Source: Candidatus Saganbacteria bacterium (GTDB taxonomy: Bacteria > Margulisbacteria > WOR-1 > O2-12-FULL-45-9). Taken from it: a stretch of 46,794 bases of DNA. Position numbers and translations under genes: made by a program. The notes under the pieces are model-generated. The model was not told where the DNA came from. It worked only from the letters and a program-made list of their open reading frames with translations, and did no database searches. The stretch lies in NCBI GenBank assembly GCA_016932255.1, contig JAFGDE010000001.1, positions 1 through 46,794 of the forward strand, given 5' to 3'. Shown here one piece after another: positions 8,155 through 16,958 of the stretch (position 1 is its first letter; each line of letters opens with the position of its first letter).

Positions 8155-10480
8155 AGTGCGTGGGGGATAATTTGACGCTGACCGATCTCTTTGGGCCAAG
8201 CTTGACCTGTTTATTCTGCACTTTCACGCTAACCGCTTTGCCCTTGAGCAGTTTGAGCGTGATGCTGCGGTGGCTTAAGCGCACACCGATACAACTGCCC
8301 TGCCAGTAGCAGGTATAATTGAGCTCCTGCCAGCGCTTGGGCAGCCAGGGGTCAAAGCAAAGGTCGTTTCGCCTGATCCTCATACCGGCAAAGCCATGAA
8401 CCACCGTCATCCAGGCGCCGCCGGTGGCCGCACCGTGAATGCCGTCAGCCGCATTCTTATTGATGTCCATCAGATCGATGTAGGACGTTTTCATGAAATA
8501 GTCATATGCCCGCCTGTGGTCACCGACATCCAATCCGGTAATGGCGTAAATGCAGGGGGAAAGCGAAGATTTGTGCATGGTCCTGGCTTCATAGTATGTG
8601 TAGTTCTTGCGCTTCAATTCCGGGCTGAAGCGGTCGGGAAAGAGATAAAGGAGCAGGACAACATCCGCCTGTTTGATCAGCTGAGTCCTGTCCAGAGCCT
8701 CTTCGTCCACGCCGCGAGGGAATGCCGGCATGCCGCTCTTGTCCATCTTTCGGATAGTATGGTTCTCTAACGTGAAATAACCCTCGAACTGTTCGATCAA
8801 TTCCGTGCGCTGGTCATAGGGCAGAAAGATCAGCTTCGAGACCTTGGCCATTTTCTCGATCTCTTCCGCTTTTAGCTTGATCTTGCTCATCAGGGCTTTC
8901 AGCTTTTGCGGCGCCTTGCCTTTCATCTGTTTATAAACGCTGACGGCGTATTCCAGGTGCCACATGACCAGATAATTGGTAAAAGCGTTGTTATCAACAT
9001 GCTCGTGGAATTCATCCGGACCGATCACCTTTCTGACCTCATAGCGGTCGCGGCGCTGCTCGACCCGGCTTAGCCAGAACCGGGCGCTCTGCAAGACCAC
9101 CTCGGCCCCGTACTTATAGAGGAAATCAAGGTCGTTGGTCGCGCGCATATACTTGTAGATCCCGTGCACCACATCGGAAACGATATGATGCTCTTCATCG
9201 CCGGTGAATATCTTGACCGCAGAACCGTCTGCCCGCAGCCCGAAATCAGGCGTTGTTTCATGTCCGGTATCCGCGCTCTCCCAAGCAAATTTGGCGCCCT
9301 GATAGCCCATTTTACGCGCGTTGTCCAGGGCGCCGTCAAGCGTATAATAGCGGTACATCAGCAGATTGCGGGCGTCCTCGGGGAAATTAAAAACATAGAA
9401 CGGCAGCATGAATACCTCTGTGTCCCAAAAAACATGGCCCTTATAGCCCTCACCTGTCAGGAACTTGGCCGCAATGCTCACCGTAGGATCATGATGCGGT
9501 TTCACGGCCAGCAGCTGATAAATATTAAAGCGGATGCCCTTTTGCGCTTCGCGGTCGCCGCGGATCTGGATATCCGCCGTCTGCCAGAGGGCATCCCTTT
9601 CCTGGATGTGCTTGCGCAGATTGTGATCAATGCCTTCATACATCATGTCGCGCAGCAGGTCAGTAGCCGCCGATTCCAATTGGCGCTCATAACCTTCACG
9701 GCTGGTAAAGATCGTCACCCACTTGGCAAAGTCATAACGTCTGCCGCGCTTTGCTTCAAAAGTCAGCTCCTGCGCGAATTTTTCGCCGTACATACGATTG
9801 ACCTTGATAACGCTCAATCCCTGCCCTAAATAGACCGTATCAGCCGCCATAGCGATCCTGACCTTGTCATCACGGGATTCCATTTCCAGATAGATACGGT
9901 CCTCATCGCGCTTCATGGCCACCACGTTTAAATGCTTGATGCGCTCTTCCGGAAAATAGCCGTGGTTGGTCACGTCGCCGTTCAGTCCGCTGATAACCTT
10001 CAATCGGCCGGAAAAGTTCTCCGGCGTGACAGAAACGCACATCAGCCCGGCCCTGACCTGGTGAGCAAAGACGACCCGCTTTGTTTCGAACCTGATGATC
10101 TTGTTATCACGGCTTTTCAGCCTGGTCACCCGGTGCAGGATACCTTGGCGCAAGTCCAGCACTCTCTTATGGCTTAGGACGCGGCAATTATCAACCGAGA
10201 ATTTTCTGCCTTCGTGCCAGATGGAAAAATCGTTCCAGACTGGCGCTTTGACTATCTGCCTGATATAGCTTTCGGACTTATCGAATATTCCCGCGATATA
10301 CATACCGCGGTAGCTGCCGTGCGGGTTCTCTTCCAGCGCGCCGCGCATGCCCAGATAACCATTGCCCAGCACGAACAGGCTTTCATAGGCCGCCTGTTTA
10401 TGCGGATGGAATTCTTTCTCCTCGATCAGCCATTCATCAGCGCTCAGATCGAAATATTTTGAGAGTCTTTTACTGGTCAT
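8153..10480 (-). CDS. GH65 disaccharide phosphorylase (kojibiose/maltose/trehalose phosphorylase family)
   Basis: 775 residues, the normal length for family GH65. The N-terminal beta-sandwich begins around FHPHKQAAYESLFVLGNGYLG. The (alpha/alpha)6 barrel has FWDTEVFMLPFYV and the general-acid motif IGPDEFHEHVDNNAFTN, whose first Glu is the catalytic acid. A small C-terminal beta domain closes the protein. These enzymes split an alpha-glucoside with phosphate to give beta-glucose 1-phosphate plus glucose or another acceptor. The start overlaps the end of pgmB by 11 bp; PgmB would convert the product to glucose 6-phosphate. The disaccharide cannot be told from sequence by eye. Confidence 0.93.
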   Translation of the reverse strand: MTSKRLSKYFDLSADEWLIEEKEFHPHKQAAYESLFVLGNGYLGMRGALEENPHGSYRGMYIAGIFDKSESYIRQIVKAPVWNDFSIWHEGRKFSVDNCRVLSHKRVLDLRQGILHRVTRLKSRDNKIIRFETKRVVFAHQVRAGLMCVSVTPENFSGRLKVISGLNGDVTNHGYFPEERIKHLNVVAMKRDEDRIYLEMESRDDKVRIAMAADTVYLGQGLSVIKVNRMYGEKFAQELTFEAKRGRRYDFAKWVTIFTSREGYERQLESAATDLLRDMMYEGIDHNLRKHIQERDALWQTADIQIRGDREAQKGIRFNIYQLLAVKPHHDPTVSIAAKFLTGEGYKGHVFWDTEVFMLPFYVFNFPEDARNLLMYRYYTLDGALDNARKMGYQGAKFAWESADTGHETTPDFGLRADGSAVKIFTGDEEHHIVSDVVHGIYKYMRATNDLDFLYKYGAEVVLQSARFWLSRVEQRRDRYEVRKVIGPDEFHEHVDNNAFTNYLVMWHLEYAVSVYKQMKGKAPQKLKALMSKIKLKAEEIEKMAKVSKLIFLPYDQRTELIEQFEGYFTLENHTIRKMDKSGMPAFPRGVDEEALDRTQLIKQADVVLLLYLFPDRFSPELKRKNYTYYEARTMHKSSLSPCIYAITGLDVGDHRRAYDYFMKTSYIDLMDINKNAADGIHGAATGGAWMTVVHGFAGMRIRRNDLCFDPWLPKRWQELNYTCYWQGSCIGVRLSHRSITLKLLKGKAVSVKVQNKQVKLGPKRSVSVKLSPTH

Positions 10481-11120
10481 CTATGTTCATAATCCTTTCG
10501 ATGCCAAGTTCACTCAAATCGTCAACAATAATATTCGCTTTGGCCAGGGGCCCGGCATTATCGTGCCGGTTGATGCCGACCGCAAAGAAACCGCCGCTAA
10601 CAGCCGCCTCGACCCCGGACCTGGCATCCTCAAAAACGACCGTTTTTGCCGGAACAATCCCCAGCCTTTTGGCCGCAGTCAGGAATATCTCAGGGTCTGG
10701 CTTACCTTTTTTAAAGTCCGCACCGGAAACATTTGCCTCAAAAATATCATATAATCCGATCTTTTTCAAAATGCGCGTGGCGTTCTTGCTGGAGGAAGCC
10801 GCTGCCAGCTTGACCCCGCGATTCTTGAGCTCCTTGATCAATTTGATGGTACTGTCAAAGATCTCAATATCTTCGCTGTCCAGCATTTTCAGATAAAAGC
10901 CCTGTTTAATCTCGCCGGCCTTCTTGATCTCTTCGGGTGAAAGTTCGGTCAGGATGGCCCCGGCCCCTTCTAAGCGGGGCCGGCCGTCAACCTTAGCCAG
11001 ATAATCAGCCATAGTAAAGTTATGGCCGTATTGCTTGAACATTTTTTGCCAGGCTTTGAAATGGAGCGGCACAGTGTTGACGATAACGCCGTCCAGATCG
11101 AATATCGCCGCTTTGATCAC
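10470..11120 (-). CDS. pgmB: Beta-phosphoglucomutase (HAD superfamily)
   Basis: 216 residues. The HAD nucleophile motif DLDGVIVNTVPLHFKAWQKM matches PgmB, including the cap-domain residues. Motif II is AAASSS and motif III/IV is KPDPEIF followed by VFEDARSGVEAA. It interconverts beta-glucose 1-phosphate and glucose 6-phosphate in the cytoplasm. It starts with GTG at 11120, whose first base is the last base of the upstream glycosyltransferase stop codon (TAGTG), and overlaps the GH65 gene by 11 bp. Both features indicate one operon for disaccharide use or synthesis. Confidence 0.92.
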   Translation of the reverse strand: MIKAAIFDLDGVIVNTVPLHFKAWQKMFKQYGHNFTMADYLAKVDGRPRLEGAGAILTELSPEEIKKAGEIKQGFYLKMLDSEDIEIFDSTIKLIKELKNRGVKLAAASSSKNATRILKKIGLYDIFEANVSGADFKKGKPDPEIFLTAAKRLGIVPAKTVVFEDARSGVEAAVSGGFFAVGINRHDNAGPLAKANIIVDDLSELGIERIMNIDDQ

Positions 11121-12367
11121 TAGATCGCCATCTCCTCTCTGGCAATGAAGAACTTGCGCTTTGGCCGGGACTTCTTCTTATGGCCCCTGTGGTATTCCCT
11201 GATCGCCTGTTGATAGACCTTAAAGATATTCTGGGCGTAGATCCGCTTGGTGTACAGGCTCATGACCTGTTCCCTGCCCGTGCGGCCCAGCTTGGCGCTG
11301 AGCTTGTCGCTGGCCAGCAGCTTGATGATCTTTTCCGCCAGGACCTCATGATTGTTCTTGGGAATGACGTAACCATTGATATCATTCTTGACGATCTCCG
11401 GCATGCCGCCCGCCTCAGTCACGATGATCGGCTTGGCCGAGGCCATGGCCTCAAGCATGGTCAAGCCGAACGGTTCCTCAGAACTGGAGGGATATACCAC
11501 TACATCAGCTAAACGGTAAAGCTCAGGCATTTCCTTGTCCAGGGAATATGTATTGATATAGACGCTGTCTTGCAGGCCAAGATGTTTGATCAGGCTGGCA
11601 AAAAAAGCGATATCCTTGTTCTGGGTCAGGCCCCAGTCAATGATGTTACCGCTGCCCGACATGAGCAGGAAAGCGTCGGGAAATTGTTCTTTGACCAGCC
11701 GGAACGCCTCGATCGTGATGTCACAACCCTTGGCAATACCGATACGGGCGGGATGGAAAACAATGCGTCGTTTTTTCTTGATGGCGGGGTGGTCCTTGAA
11801 AATGAACGGCTTGCATTTACCGGGAGTGAACTTGCGCTCGTCAATGCCGTGATGGACAACATCCACCTTTTCCTCAGGCACGCCGACAGCGACCAATTCC
11901 CTTTTAATATAGTGGCTGATAGCAATGATCCTGTCCCAGGCCACTTTACAGGTAAGGTCAAGGTATAGCTTGTCTTTCCAGGCATTATGAGCGGTCAGGA
12001 TCAGCGGGACCTTGTGCTGCAGGGCCCAGTATTCTACTACCCTGGTATGGTAGCGGCTGAAATAATGCATATTGTGGCAGTGAATAACGTCAGGCTTGGC
12101 TTTGTTCAGAAAACCGCAGGTAATATCCCAGACATTGTCATCGACTTCCTGGAAATTGCTCTTGAACAGCCAGTTGAGGTCATAATACTGGTTGCGGACG
12201 ATCCTGACGCCTTTAAAATCATAATGTTCCGGATACCCTTCAGCTGAGCCGGTCAAAAGAGAGACCTTGTGCCCCATCTTGACCAGTTCGGGCATTAATG
12301 ATACCAGGTGCGTTTCAACCCCGCCAATGATCGGCGGAAAACCCCAGTGCAGCTGCGCGATTTTCAT
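11120..12367 (-). CDS. GT4-type glycosyltransferase
   Basis: 415 residues with a GT-B fold: N-terminal GGVETHL loop, C-terminal nucleotide-sugar site with SSSEEPFGLTMLEAMASAKP, the E(x7)E motif of retaining GT4 enzymes. It is first in an operon with pgmB and the GH65 phosphorylase, so its product or substrate may be the same disaccharide (a TreT-like or sucrose-like role is possible but unproven). I use the ATG at 12367 (MKIAQLHWGFPP). An in-frame TTG at 12385 would add six residues, but MKIAQ matches the family start. A sigma70-type promoter lies at 12403-12431. Confidence 0.88.
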   Translation of the reverse strand: MKIAQLHWGFPPIIGGVETHLVSLMPELVKMGHKVSLLTGSAEGYPEHYDFKGVRIVRNQYYDLNWLFKSNFQEVDDNVWDITCGFLNKAKPDVIHCHNMHYFSRYHTRVVEYWALQHKVPLILTAHNAWKDKLYLDLTCKVAWDRIIAISHYIKRELVAVGVPEEKVDVVHHGIDERKFTPGKCKPFIFKDHPAIKKKRRIVFHPARIGIAKGCDITIEAFRLVKEQFPDAFLLMSGSGNIIDWGLTQNKDIAFFASLIKHLGLQDSVYINTYSLDKEMPELYRLADVVVYPSSSEEPFGLTMLEAMASAKPIIVTEAGGMPEIVKNDINGYVIPKNNHEVLAEKIIKLLASDKLSAKLGRTGREQVMSLYTKRIYAQNIFKVYQQAIREYHRGHKKKSRPKRKFFIAREEMAI

Positions 12368-12402
12368 AAGGAAGTCACACTCCAAAGAGATGGATAAATA
12401 AA

Positions 12403-12431
12403 ATTATGCTATTAAAACAAAAAAAAGTCAA
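12403..12431 (-). promoter_or_regulatory. Promoter of the GT4-pgmB-GH65 operon
   Basis: Minus strand: TTGACT (12431-12426), 17-nt AT-rich spacer, CATAAT (12408-12403). The -35 box begins inside the stop codon of rluB. The predicted leader is about 30 nt, with GGAG 12 nt before the ATG. Confidence 0.6.
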
Positions 12432-13156
12432 TCAGGATTTGACGGACTATAAGAGGCTTCTTTCAATAGCAGATCGCGTTCTCTGGCATTAAGGTTGCGG
12501 TATTGGCCGGGCTTCAAGCGGCCCAGCTCCAGCGAAGCCAGCCGAACGCGCTTAAGTTTTAACACCTGGTAGCCGAAATTGCCGAGCATCCGCCTAATCT
12601 GGCGGTTACGCCCTTCTTTCAGTATGAATTGATAGATCCGGCCTTGCAGTTTCTTGACCTTGACCGGCAGGGCCTTCTGCCCCTGGATAACGACCCCCTC
12701 CCGATACCGGCTGATGATGCCCGAGGAAATGTTCTTGTCCACTGTGACCTCATATTCTTTCTCATGCTCGAATTTCGGTGAGGTCAGGCGGTGGACCGCG
12801 ACTCCGTCATCAGTGAACAGCAACAGCCCCTCAGATTCTTTATCCAACCGGCCGACTGGTTTAAGGTTTTTCATGTCCGGCGCCAGCAGCTCCAGGGCCT
12901 CTTTTTCATCCCCTTGCGGCAGATTGGTCACATAACCGGGCGGTTTATTGAGCAGGACATAACGGAAATGCTTCTTGGCTGCTTCAGCCTCCGGCAGCAG
13001 TTCCACTTTATCTTTGGCTGGGTCGATCTTTGTGCCCAGTTCGGTCACGACCCTGCCATTGACCCTGACCCAGCCTTTCTGGATATATTCCTCAGCTTTG
13101 CGCCGGGAGGCCAGGCCGTGTTCAGAACAGTATTTTTGCAGGCGGATCAGGCCCAT
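12428..13156 (-). CDS. rluB: 23S rRNA pseudouridine synthase (RluB/RsuA family)
   Basis: 242 residues. An N-terminal S4 RNA-binding domain (RLQKYCSEHGLASRRKAEEY, about 5-60) is followed by the RsuA-type catalytic domain with the active-site Asp in GRLDKESEGLLL and the motif EGRNRQIRRML. The family isomerises a specific uridine in 23S (RluB) or 16S (RsuA) rRNA; length and motif favour RluB. It ends the run that starts with the L,D-transpeptidase-like gene 4 bp upstream. Confidence 0.93.
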   Translation of the reverse strand: MGLIRLQKYCSEHGLASRRKAEEYIQKGWVRVNGRVVTELGTKIDPAKDKVELLPEAEAAKKHFRYVLLNKPPGYVTNLPQGDEKEALELLAPDMKNLKPVGRLDKESEGLLLFTDDGVAVHRLTSPKFEHEKEYEVTVDKNISSGIISRYREGVVIQGQKALPVKVKKLQGRIYQFILKEGRNRQIRRMLGNFGYQVLKLKRVRLASLELGRLKPGQYRNLNARERDLLLKEASYSPSNPD

Positions 13157-13160
13157 GATC

Positions 13161-16112
13161 TCACTCTCCCAGCATATCGTTAAGCAGCTTGAGCGCGTTC
13201 TCCTGGCTTAATCGTTCCAACTGATTGCGCTCAAGCATTAGCTCCCGCATGAAGTTGTGGAACAGTTCCGGGTCCTTGATCACAAAGGTATTGAAGTCCT
13301 TGAGCAGGGCTTTGCGGATATTAGACAGCTTATCCCAGTGTTTCTTGAGCGTGCCGTAATGGTGCGCGTATTTCTGGATCGTGACCACGTATTGATACGT
13401 ATCATATTGCAGGCCCATGATCTTCTGCGTGTTGATCTTAAGCTCACCTGAGCGCTTGTAGGCCAAACCCTCATCGAGCAGCAGTTTGATATCAGGATTG
13501 GTTAGTTTTTGCCCGCGCAGGACCTTATTGGCCACGATCACGTCCATGGGCAGAGCGGAACCCTCCTCACTGGAAAGTTTAAGGCCGAAATAAAGGCGGT
13601 AGGCCGCCCGCTCCCTGGCCTGGATCAGATCGGTGCGCGAGGGGTCATTAATAAAATCCCAGCAGATCTTGTACAGCTCAAAATTCTGGCTGTATTTAGC
13701 GCATTTCTCGATCTCGTCATGCGGCGCGGTCAGGACCTTGATCAGGTCGTTGACCAGCTGGCGCTCCTCCATGATCAGGTCGCCGGAAGAGTGGATCAGC
13801 TCCGGCCAGGCACTGCGGCCGTCCTTGCTTGTTTGAATGGCGTACTTGCCAAAAGGATGACTGCCCCAGCGCATGGTCACGACCTCGCCGCTCTGGTCAC
13901 GGGTTATATCGTAATAAGTATACTCGGTATCTCCCAGCGGCTGTTTCAGGTCCTCGGCCACCATCGCGGGCATGTCTTTCCAATTGCCCTCCTTGTCCTG
14001 AAAAATATACTTATTTTTTTCTTTGACCCACTTGATGATACCGCCCATGGGGATGATCGTCGTATCATGGTAAATATTGGAAACATAGCTCTCGACCTTA
14101 CGGAAGATATTATAATCCCCCGGCGTCGTGGGATAGGCCAGGACCTGCTCAAAAAGCGGCTTGCCATCCTCACTCCTGCCCTGCAGTTGATAAAACTTGG
14201 TCTGCGGTCCGCCGCGGATCCGCAACCGGGCAAAAGGCCTGTCCTTGACATAAATGATCCAATCGCCTGAGTACGGATAGACCGCGACCTGGACCTCTTT
14301 GGTCACGCTGAAATTTTTCGCCAGCCTGTCAAGGTCTTCCCGGAAATTGACCATGTCAGCCAGCCAGGGAATGCTGGCCAGCGCTTCCTGGCTGACGCGC
14401 TCCTCATACTTATAGACCTTCATCGCAGCGCCGACCGGCAAAAAGTCATAAAGCAGCACCATATTGCGGGGCGAAATATGCATACAGCCGTGGCTCTTGT
14501 ACAGATCGCCCAGGATCTCGTTGAGCAGGATGCCAAAGTTGTAATCATTGAGCGCGTCAACGATATTCAGTTTCAGCCCCTGGTCGCCCTGGCCTGAGGC
14601 CGCTTTCCTGATCTTTTCCAGCATAATGGCGCGTTCGCGTTCCGTGAATACTGTGGCAGCGTCATCGGGCTTGAAGAAAGTCGAGAACGATAGATCGGTC
14701 AGATACTTAGCTTGTTTAGGCGGGCCGACAGACTTGAACAGCATCCGGTCATTTAACCACTGCTCCACGATGTTCTGCCGGTTCTCCAGCGACAGCACGC
14801 CCATCTGGTCAAAGTCTTGGCGCAGTTTGATCCGCAGCTCTTTTAAAAAGTCCCAGTCGGCCTTGATGCCTTCATACCAGCCGGCCTGCTTATCAATGAC
14901 CAGGCTGTTGATGCGCAGGTAATTATACAGCCCCAAGGCTTTCCAGCGCGCTTCTTTGTTGCGCGGCAGGCGGTTCTGTTCGTACTCCTCAAATGCCTTG
15001 ACCAGGCGCTCGTCCATCAACTGGCGGTCGCGGTCGTTCAATTCCAGGCCGTTAAAGAGCTTGTAATAACTGTAGACCACCGGATCGATATGGTTGGCCG
15101 GTGCCCTGGCGCCTTTGGAAACCTTGAAATCATAGAGCTCTTTATAGAAACTGAAGTTGCCGTTCTGGGTGATGAGCGGATCAAGATCGTCGTTTCCAGG
15201 CGCGGTCAGCAAATAGACCAGGTCCTTGAGCAGGATGATCTGCTCAAAGACCAGTTCCCCGGCCGCGTAGCCCATCTCCGGATAATGATACTTGCCGTCC
15301 TTGGTCCAGAGGATGACGTACTTGCCGAAATCGTGGCCGGCCCAGCGCGCGGCCGAGACCTTGCCCTTCTCGTCATAATTGATGTCATAATAATTATAAT
15401 CGCGCTGGTCAGCCGGCAGGGTCAGGTCTGAAACGATATAATCTGGCAGTTTAGCCCACTGGCCGTTCTTCTGGTACATCCAGGCGCCTTTGACCTTCTT
15501 GATCCAGGCGCCGAACGGCACGACCGTGTTCTTGTAATAAGTACTGCTGATGTAATGCGATGTTTTGCGCAGGATGCTGTATTCGCCAGGATCGGTCGGC
15601 GTCGAAAGCATCAGGTCCCAGACGATCGGTTTGCCCGGCTGCACGTTATAGGCCAGCAGGAACTCATCCGGCAATCCGGCCAGCGTTTTGACTTTGGCGT
15701 AGGGATAATCATTGACCATGATGAAGAGCAGATCAAGCGAAGGATAGACCAAAAGTTCTGTTTTATACGCTTTGAACGTGGCCCTATGCCTGTTTAGCGC
15801 GTCAACGGTCCTAGTCATATCGATCAGATACGGAATCTTTTCAAGATTAAAAGGCGGTTCGTTCTTGCCCAGCTTATACTTTTTAATGGTTAAAGGAATG
15901 CCGTCAGGCAGGGTCTCATAGAGTAGGTATACGTCTGAAGGCGTAAAATGGAGGCAGCCGTGGCTGTCATAGGCATAACCCAGCAGATCGTCCAGATATT
16001 TGGCCCAATGCCGGCCGTTGATCAGGTCCAGGCTCTCATAAGAGGCTTCCTCGGCCAGGCTTACTGGCAAACAAAGAAAAAAACAGAATAGGGCCAAGAG
16101 TATCTTTTTCAT
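13161..16112 (-). CDS. Large duplicated L,D-transpeptidase (YkuD)-like secreted protein
   Basis: 983 residues with a Sec signal (1-20). The protein is a tandem duplication with a period of about 490 residues. Each half begins with a YkuD-like catalytic segment: His35-x14-Ser50-HGC (Cys53) followed by a segment like the LY..LP.G of YkuD, and again SHGC with Cys543, where Asn replaces the upstream His. Each half then has a beta-rich segment with a TPxxPGxY motif (171-178 and 660-667) and a helical region. In classical YkuD domains the TPxG strand comes before, not after, SHGC, so the order looks circularly permuted. The residue after HGCx is His rather than Asn/Arg. A role in peptidoglycan cross-linking is inferred. 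The ATG lies 5 nt after a hairpin and lacks a Shine-Dalgarno sequence. Confidence 0.7.
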   Translation of the reverse strand: MKKILLALFCFFLCLPVSLAEEASYESLDLINGRHWAKYLDDLLGYAYDSHGCLHFTPSDVYLLYETLPDGIPLTIKKYKLGKNEPPFNLEKIPYLIDMTRTVDALNRHRATFKAYKTELLVYPSLDLLFIMVNDYPYAKVKTLAGLPDEFLLAYNVQPGKPIVWDLMLSTPTDPGEYSILRKTSHYISSTYYKNTVVPFGAWIKKVKGAWMYQKNGQWAKLPDYIVSDLTLPADQRDYNYYDINYDEKGKVSAARWAGHDFGKYVILWTKDGKYHYPEMGYAAGELVFEQIILLKDLVYLLTAPGNDDLDPLITQNGNFSFYKELYDFKVSKGARAPANHIDPVVYSYYKLFNGLELNDRDRQLMDERLVKAFEEYEQNRLPRNKEARWKALGLYNYLRINSLVIDKQAGWYEGIKADWDFLKELRIKLRQDFDQMGVLSLENRQNIVEQWLNDRMLFKSVGPPKQAKYLTDLSFSTFFKPDDAATVFTERERAIMLEKIRKAASGQGDQGLKLNIVDALNDYNFGILLNEILGDLYKSHGCMHISPRNMVLLYDFLPVGAAMKVYKYEERVSQEALASIPWLADMVNFREDLDRLAKNFSVTKEVQVAVYPYSGDWIIYVKDRPFARLRIRGGPQTKFYQLQGRSEDGKPLFEQVLAYPTTPGDYNIFRKVESYVSNIYHDTTIIPMGGIIKWVKEKNKYIFQDKEGNWKDMPAMVAEDLKQPLGDTEYTYYDITRDQSGEVVTMRWGSHPFGKYAIQTSKDGRSAWPELIHSSGDLIMEERQLVNDLIKVLTAPHDEIEKCAKYSQNFELYKICWDFINDPSRTDLIQARERAAYRLYFGLKLSSEEGSALPMDVIVANKVLRGQKLTNPDIKLLLDEGLAYKRSGELKINTQKIMGLQYDTYQYVVTIQKYAHHYGTLKKHWDKLSNIRKALLKDFNTFVIKDPELFHNFMRELMLERNQLERLSQENALKLLNDMLGE

Positions 16113-16117
16113 ACAGC

Positions 16118-16140
16118 AACAGCGAGTGAACCTCGCTGTT
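16118..16140 (-). repeat. Perfect 9-bp inverted repeat before the L,D-transpeptidase-like start
   Basis: AACAGCGAG (16118-16126), 5-nt loop, CTCGCTGTT (16132-16140). On the mRNA this hairpin ends 5 nt before the ATG at 16112 and includes the only GAGG in the leader. No T-run follows on either strand, so it is not an intrinsic terminator. Confidence 0.7.
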
Positions 16141-16207
16141 ATTCCCCGTCTTTAACGGCGACGTTCAGTCGCAGGTTCGTTCTCTTACTCAGGGACATTT
16201 TACAACT

Positions 16208-16236
16208 TTGCGGGAACATTTTCCACATGATATACT
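16208..16236 (+). promoter_or_regulatory. Promoter of the Pro-rich secreted protein gene
   Basis: TTGCGG (16208-16213), 17-nt spacer, TATACT (16231-16236), with the ribosome-binding site GGGAGGGAT just before ATG 16263. A leadered mRNA with a strong Shine-Dalgarno sequence. Confidence 0.55.
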
Positions 16237-16262
16237 ACTAACCAACTTAGGGAGGGATACAT

Positions 16263-16958
16263 ATGAAAAAGTTCCTTAGCTGCGCGCTCATGATCTTTGT
16301 ATTAATGTCCCTGGCCGCTTTTTCTGCCTCTGCCCAGACCAAGATCATCAAAAAGACCGTTAAAAAAATCGTTACCCCGAATATTGCGCCGGTCGAAGCG
16401 CCTGAGCCAGCCGCGAGCAAAGAGGTCGCCCCGGTCGAACCGCCGCCGCCACCGCCTCCACCACCGGATTACGATGCCCAGCTGCCGGAAACGGACAAAG
16501 GCCTGCTCGGCTGGGGCCTGAACACCGATGTGGCCGCTAAACTGCTTTACGGCAGCATCCTGCTCGGCGCCAGAGGCGACATCGTTTTCTCCGATCCGCT
16601 GAAGATCGGAGAAAAGATCGGCCTGGCTGAGGACGCGGTCGAGTACAAGACCGGTCTGGGACTGGTTATCGCAGATACCTTTAAAAGCATCCCGCTCTAC
16701 GCTGACGCAGTGGTCTATCTTAAGGAAGGTTCCATGTTCGGCATGGATGGTTTTATCGGCACAGGGCTGATCTTCAACCTTTATGGCACAGGCAAGGTCT
16801 CCGGCGGCCTGGGCGGCCAGATCTACACAGGCATACTGGCTGACCTCGGCCTTGACTCACGCACAGCCATTTCACTGGGTTACGCGACCTATAAGGTGGG
16901 CAACGATATCTCGGACAGCGGGATCTTCATCAATATAGCTCAGCCGATCAAGCTCTGA
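16263..16958 (+). CDS. Secreted protein with Lys- and Pro-rich linker and beta-rich C-terminal domain
   Basis: 231 residues. A Sec signal (1-24, ending ASAQ), a basic stretch KIIKKTVKKI, a Glu/Pro region ending in nine consecutive prolines (about 60-68), then about 160 residues of alternating Gly/aromatic/hydrophobic pattern (GWGLNTDVAAKLLYGSILLGARGDIVFSD and similar, strands every 10-15 residues). The C-terminal part looks like a small beta-barrel or beta-sandwich. An outer-membrane barrel tethered through a Pro spacer is possible; the family is not recognised. Its stop codon abuts that of the convergent mscS gene (TGATCA). Confidence 0.7.
   Translation: MKKFLSCALMIFVLMSLAAFSASAQTKIIKKTVKKIVTPNIAPVEAPEPAASKEVAPVEPPPPPPPPPDYDAQLPETDKGLLGWGLNTDVAAKLLYGSILLGARGDIVFSDPLKIGEKIGLAEDAVEYKTGLGLVIADTFKSIPLYADAVVYLKEGSMFGMDGFIGTGLIFNLYGTGKVSGGLGGQIYTGILADLGLDSRTAISLGYATYKVGNDISDSGIFINIAQPIKL

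Noticed and set aside
12368-12385. TTG start for the GT4 protein
   Set aside because: It adds six residues not expected in the family and has no ribosome-binding site.
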